A stretch of DNA of 9,262 nucleotides from Bacteroidales bacterium (GTDB taxonomy: Bacteria; Bacteroidota; Bacteroidia; Bacteroidales; UBA932), in contig JAFWPT010000333.1 of the NCBI GenBank assembly GCA_017509375.1, positions 1-9,262 on the forward strand. Reading direction: 5' to 3'. The first letter of the stretch is position 1; each line of letters begins with the position of its first letter. Shown piece after piece: positions 6,031-9,262 of the stretch. The notes under the pieces are model-generated. The model worked only from the letters and a program-made list of their open reading frames with translations, did no database searches and was not told the DNA's origin. Made by a program: the position numbers and the translations under genes.

Positions 6031-6628
6031 AAACATTCTTTCCAAATTCTTCTTGCAGTTCTTTTCTGCCGTCGTCGTAGTCCGTATGGGCAAGGCGGCG
6101 GCAGATTTTTTCCGTGAGTATCTTCAGCTCGGCATGAGGGTCGTAACACTTGCCGCTCAATTGCTTGAGGCTTATGGGATTAGGGAGCTCCGGCGGCCAG
6201 TGGTCCTGATTCAGGTTGAAACCGATGCCGATGATACTGCCTTTGACAAAAGTTCCGTCGAGTATGTTTTCGATGAGTATTCCACAGATTTTTTTATCCC
6301 CGACCCAAATATCGTTTGGCCACTTGATGCGGCAGTTTTGTATCCCTTCCGACTTGAGGTAGTCCAGAATCCCGAGAGTTACGGCGCAACTGATCAGTTG
6401 AATATCCTTAGCTTCCATCCCGGACGGCTTGAAAAGCATGCTGAAAGTGAGGTTCTGTCCTCTCAGTGAATGCCAGGTGTGATCTCCTTGGCCACGGCCT
6501 GCAAGTTGTTCTGTTGCAGCTATTACTGACAAATTGTCGGAACTCTCAAACGCCTCTCTGATGCATTTGTTTGTGGATTCTGTCTTATCTAACCATATTA
6601 TAGAGACGGGGCTTTGGCTTGGTGTCAT
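6017..6628 (-). CDS. birA: Biotin--[acetyl-CoA-carboxylase] ligase, short form without C-terminal domain
   Basis: Activates biotin with ATP and attaches it to the biotin carrier lysine of acetyl-CoA carboxylase and similar enzymes. Of the 203 aa, nearly all is the catalytic BPL/LplA/LipB domain: the N-terminal KTESTN motif, the biotinyl-AMP loop GRGQGDHTWH (44-53), KWPNDIW (102-108), the lysine in DKKICGIL (K113, aligned by eye with the E. coli catalytic lysine) and GIGFNLNQ. There is no N-terminal helix-turn-helix, so it is not expected to repress transcription as E. coli BirA does. The protein stops at FGKNVFRLT, where the small SH3-like C-terminal domain usually begins in this family. The stop lies inside the last codons of convergent rpe. 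The ATG at 6628 fits the usual start. It is divergent from ftsH. Confidence 0.92.
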   Translation of the reverse strand: MTPSQSPVSIIWLDKTESTNKCIREAFESSDNLSVIAATEQLAGRGQGDHTWHSLRGQNLTFSMLFKPSGMEAKDIQLISCAVTLGILDYLKSEGIQNCRIKWPNDIWVGDKKICGILIENILDGTFVKGSIIGIGFNLNQDHWPPELPNPISLKQLSGKCYDPHAELKILTEKICRRLAHTDYDDGRKELQEEFGKNVFRLT

Positions 6629-6644
6629 TTTTGTTGTATATTTG
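6613..6644 (+). promoter_or_regulatory. Putative promoter of ftsH-cdsA
   Basis: TTTG (6613-6616), a 20-base spacer and TATATTTG (6637-6644) give an exact match to the Bacteroidota housekeeping promoter pattern. Initiation would fall near 6650, about 15 bases before the ftsH ATG at 6665. The -33 element lies inside the 5' end of birA. This is the best promoter candidate in the window. Confidence 0.65.
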
Positions 6645-6648
6645 CGTG

Positions 6649-6679
6649 CAAAATTATATCAAAGATGCCTCAAAAGCAA
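6649..6679 (-). promoter_or_regulatory. Putative promoter of birA
   Basis: On the minus strand TAATTTTG (6656-6649) matches TAnnTTTG exactly. TTG at 6679-6677 lies 20 bases upstream as a -33 candidate, inside the ftsH coding region. Initiation would be near 6642, about 14 bases before the birA ATG. Only four bases separate this -7 element from that of ftsH on the other strand. Confidence 0.55.
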
Positions 6680-8623
6680 GACAATAATAAAAACCCGAAG
6701 ATACGGGTTGTCCGTATCAACCTTAGCTGGATTCTGTATGCAGTGCTGATTATCAGCATTGGCTGGATGCTTTTCAGCAATCGTGGCGCACAACCGGAGA
6801 AAGTGGAATGGGCGCAGGTTGAAGAGATGATTAAAAGCGGTGACGTAAGGGAAGTTACATATATCCGAAACGATTATAAAGGAACGGTGTCGCTTCGTCC
6901 CGAATCTGTTCAGAAATATGCCTCCTTGTATCCTGGCGGCGTCCCTCCGAAAAGTTCTCCCCATTTTTTCTTCCTCACATCCACTAAATTCGATCCTGAG
7001 GTGGTTTTTGCAGCCCTGAACGAATCGCTGCCCGCAGCAAACCAGGCCAAGCTGGTAATCGAAAACAATGCTAAAGTCTGGGCCGGTCTGCTGGAATGGG
7101 TAGTACCTATGTTGCTCATACTCGGCTTCTGGATTTTTATGATGAGGGGCATGACCCGGAATATGGGAGGAGGTGCTCCCGGAGCCGGGGGAATGAACCC
7201 TTTCAATGTGGGGAAGGCTAACGGCAAGCTGGCCGACAAGACCAAAGTCAATGTGACATTCAAAGATGTGGCCGGCTTGTACGGGGCAAAGGAAGAAGTG
7301 ATGGAGATAGTGGATTTCCTCAAGCAGCCTGAAAAATATACCTCTCTCGGCGGCAAGATTCCCAAGGGCGCCCTGCTGGTAGGCCCTCCCGGAACAGGTA
7401 AGACCTTGCTGGCCAAAGCGGTTGCAGGTGAGGCAAATGTTCCGTTCTTCAGCATCAGCGGCTCCGATTTCGTGGAAATGTTCGTAGGTGTAGGAGCTTC
7501 CCGCGTGCGCGACCTTTTCGCCCAGGCAAAGGAAAAGGCTCCCTGCATTGTGTTTATCGATGAAATAGATGCCGTTGGCCGGGCAAGGGGCAAGAATGCC
7601 GGCTTCTCGGGTAACGACGAAAGGGAAAATACTTTGAACCAGTTGCTTACAGAGATGGACGGTTTCGGCACCAACAGCGGCGTGATTGTTCTTGCCGCAA
7701 CCAACCGGGCCGATATATTGGACAAAGCACTCATGCGTGCCGGGCGTTTCGACCGGCAGATCAATGTTACCTTGCCGGACTTGAACGAAAGGAAGGAGAT
7801 TTTCCAGGTGCACCTTAAGAACTTAAGGCTCGCTGATTCCTTCAATCTCGAAGGCATTGCAAAGCATACTCCCGGTTTCTCGGGTGCCGATATTGCCAAC
7901 GTTTGCAACGAAGCTGCATTGACCGCTGCCCGCAAAGGAAAGCAGACCATTGACAATCAGGATTTTATGGATGCCGTTGACAGGGTCGTCGGAGGTATAG
8001 AAAGGAAGAAGACCATAATGTCTCCTGAAGAGAAGCGGCTTACCGCTTATCATGAGGCCGGACATGCTGTTGCAGGCTGGCTGCTCCCGGGCTGTGATCC
8101 TGTACTGAAGGTGTCCATCATACCTAGAGGCCAGGCGCTTGGTCTTACCTGGAGCCTGCCCGATGAAAAAGTGATGATGTCCAAGTCGGACTTGATGGAC
8201 GAGATGTGCTGTCTGGTTGGCGGCCGTATCGCCGAGGAGATCGTAAATGACGGAGTTCCCTGCACCGGAGCGTTGAACGACTTCGAGCGTATGACCAAGA
8301 TGGCCTACTCTATGGTGGCTTATTACGGTATGTCTGAGAAACTTGGGAATCTTTCATTCTATGATTCCACCGGTGGGGCGGGTTATGAATTTACCAAGCC
8401 TTACAGTGAAAAGACTGCTGAACTGATTGACGGTGAAGCCAGGCGTCTGATCGACGAAGTGACTTCCCGTACCCGAAAGATTCTGCTGGATAACTGGGCT
8501 GGTTTGGAGAAACTGGCAGGCATGCTGATCGAGAAGGAGGTCATCATGTCGGATGATATAGAAGCAATATTCGGCCCCAAGGCCGGCAAACATGGCGAGG
8601 CCCGTTTGAAGACCAATGAATGA
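6665..8623 (+). CDS. ftsH: ATP-dependent zinc metalloprotease FtsH
   Basis: A hexameric inner-membrane AAA+ protease that extracts and degrades misfolded membrane proteins and selected soluble ones. From the ATG at 6665 it is 652 aa, normal for the family; an in-frame TTG at 6614 would add 17 residues, but the promoter elements between argue against it. It has a short charged N-terminus, TM1 at about 20-38, a periplasmic FtsH extracellular domain, TM2 at about 139-161, then a Gly-rich linker. The AAA+ domain shows Walker A GPPGTGKT (240-247), the [15 protein letters not shown] pore and helix region, Walker B VFIDEID (D299, E300) and the second region of homology ending in RAGRFDR. The protease domain has HEAGH (463-467) and third zinc ligand D539 in GALNDFERM. 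All catalytic residues are intact. cdsA follows with an 8-base overlap, a common pairing in Bacteroidota. The ribosome silencing factor gene often found just before ftsH in this phylum is not here. Confidence 0.98.
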   Translation: MPQKQDNNKNPKIRVVRINLSWILYAVLIISIGWMLFSNRGAQPEKVEWAQVEEMIKSGDVREVTYIRNDYKGTVSLRPESVQKYASLYPGGVPPKSSPHFFFLTSTKFDPEVVFAALNESLPAANQAKLVIENNAKVWAGLLEWVVPMLLILGFWIFMMRGMTRNMGGGAPGAGGMNPFNVGKANGKLADKTKVNVTFKDVAGLYGAKEEVMEIVDFLKQPEKYTSLGGKIPKGALLVGPPGTGKTLLAKAVAGEANVPFFSISGSDFVEMFVGVGASRVRDLFAQAKEKAPCIVFIDEIDAVGRARGKNAGFSGNDERENTLNQLLTEMDGFGTNSGVIVLAATNRADILDKALMRAGRFDRQINVTLPDLNERKEIFQVHLKNLRLADSFNLEGIAKHTPGFSGADIANVCNEAALTAARKGKQTIDNQDFMDAVDRVVGGIERKKTIMSPEEKRLTAYHEAGHAVAGWLLPGCDPVLKVSIIPRGQALGLTWSLPDEKVMMSKSDLMDEMCCLVGGRIAEEIVNDGVPCTGALNDFERMTKMAYSMVAYYGMSEKLGNLSFYDSTGGAGYEFTKPYSEKTAELIDGEARRLIDEVTSRTRKILLDNWAGLEKLAGMLIEKEVIMSDDIEAIFGPKAGKHGEARLKTNE

Positions 8624-9262
8624 TCTTGTAAAAAGGACTGTAAGCGGGGTGGTGTTCCTCGTTGTGATGGTGGCAGGAATGCTCTTCCATCCACTAGGTT
8701 TCGGCGTATTGTTCTTGCTGGTGATGTATTTTGCCATGAGTGAGTTCATGCACGTTACGATGGGGACGTCCTGGCTGTTCCAGCAGAAGATGGCGATACT
8801 GGCTTCCAGTGTCGCGTTCTGCGTTATCATGGGGCATTGTTGTTACGGACTGCCGCTCAAGTGGCTATGTTTGGCAATGTTGCCCTTTTCCCTCATCCCT
8901 TTGTCCGTGGTCTTTGCCCCGAAGCATGACGATGTGGAAATGGTTGCCCTCGCGTATATGTCTGTCCTCTACGTAGGAGTTCCTTTCTGCCTTACTCCTT
9001 TCATGGTGATGAGTGAGCCGGGCGTTTTCCGGGGCTGGCTGCTGCTGAATGTATTCATCATCATCTGGTGCTCAGACGTGGGCGCCTATTCGCTCGGCAC
9101 CTTGTTGGGGCAGAAGCCTTCATCCCGCAAGCTGGCGCCCGCCATTTCCCCAAAGAAGTCGTTCTGGGGCCTTTGGGGCGGAATACTTACGGCGGTAATA
9201 GGTGCGTGGATTTTGTATCTTGCAGGCTGGATGCCGTATACGCTTGTGCATTGTCTTGCAAT
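8616..9262 (+). CDS. cdsA: Phosphatidate cytidylyltransferase (CDP-diglyceride synthase), 5' part
   Basis: An inner-membrane enzyme making CDP-diacylglycerol from phosphatidate and CTP, the branch point of phospholipid synthesis. The frame from the ATG at 8616 gives 215 codons before the window ends, so the C-terminal part with the CDS signature is not visible. It has several hydrophobic membrane segments: two near residues 10-22 and 26-40, others around 62-100, 110-130 and 140-155, and one beginning near 187. The conserved cytosolic part is present: CSDVGAYSLGTLLGQ (D154, usual form ADxxAYxxGxxxGK) followed by LAPAISPKKSFWG (178-185, usual form SPKKTWEG). Trp184 stands where the family usually has Glu. 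The start overlaps the ftsH stop by 8 bases (ATGAATGA context), which suggests translational coupling. Confidence 0.93.
   Translation, partial: MNDLVKRTVSGVVFLVVMVAGMLFHPLGFGVLFLLVMYFAMSEFMHVTMGTSWLFQQKMAILASSVAFCVIMGHCCYGLPLKWLCLAMLPFSLIPLSVVFAPKHDDVEMVALAYMSVLYVGVPFCLTPFMVMSEPGVFRGWLLLNVFIIIWCSDVGAYSLGTLLGQKPSSRKLAPAISPKKSFWGLWGGILTAVIGAWILYLAGWMPYTLVHCLA

Noticed and set aside
6614..6664. N-terminal extension of ftsH to TTG 6614
   Set aside because: The extra 17 residues do not resemble FtsH, overlap the birA start and span the best promoter in the window.
6659..7956. Two long open frames (384 and 348 codons) antisense to ftsH
   Set aside because: Both are in the shadow of an unmistakable ftsH, overlap one another in different frames, and show Cys/His-rich or Ser/Pro-rich text typical of antisense translation.
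1..9262. Mobile element, CRISPR, toxin-antitoxin, phage-defence or tRNA content
   Set aside because: Every base outside short intergenic stretches is covered by recognised housekeeping genes; no direct-repeat arrays, transposase motifs or cloverleaf-like sequences were seen.

Overview
The window looks like ordinary housekeeping DNA from a member of the Bacteroidota, most likely order Bacteroidales. The evidence is the LptD family of this phylum, an AT-rich consensus of the Bacteroidota type (TAnnTTTG with an upstream TTG/TTTG) before genes, no clear Shine-Dalgarno sequences, and the ftsH-cdsA pairing typical of the phylum. Genus cannot be set by eye. I see no mobile element, CRISPR array, phage gene, tRNA or rRNA.

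Layout: (1) 1-1077, minus strand: 5' part of lptD, outer-membrane LPS assembly, running off the left edge. (2) 1128-2234, plus strand: a periplasmic N-acetylmuramoyl-L-alanine amidase with a C-terminal SPOR-like domain, divergent from lptD. (3) 2235-2515: an AT-rich 281-base intergenic region with palindromes, A/T tracts and a strong inverted repeat just before dnaA. (4) 2516-6030, plus strand: dnaA, pepD and rpe, with gaps of 21 and 5 bases, probably one operon. (5) 6017-6628, minus strand: a short biotin-protein ligase, convergent with rpe and overlapping its 3' end by 14 bases. (6) 6665-9262, plus strand: ftsH, then cdsA overlapping it by 8 bases and running off the right edge.

Together the genes cover envelope building (LptD, amidase, CdsA), membrane protein quality control (FtsH), replication initiation (DnaA) and core metabolism (PepD, Rpe, BirA). 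No undescribed multi-gene system is evident.

The less routine signals are mostly regulatory or architectural. Both divergent gene pairs have TAnnTTTG elements that face each other across only 4-7 bases, so polymerase should not be able to occupy both promoters of a pair at once. A paired TCGCGA inverted repeat sits directly upstream of the dnaA start codon. The biotin ligase ends where its C-terminal domain would normally begin. The CdsA SPKK motif has Trp where Glu is usual.
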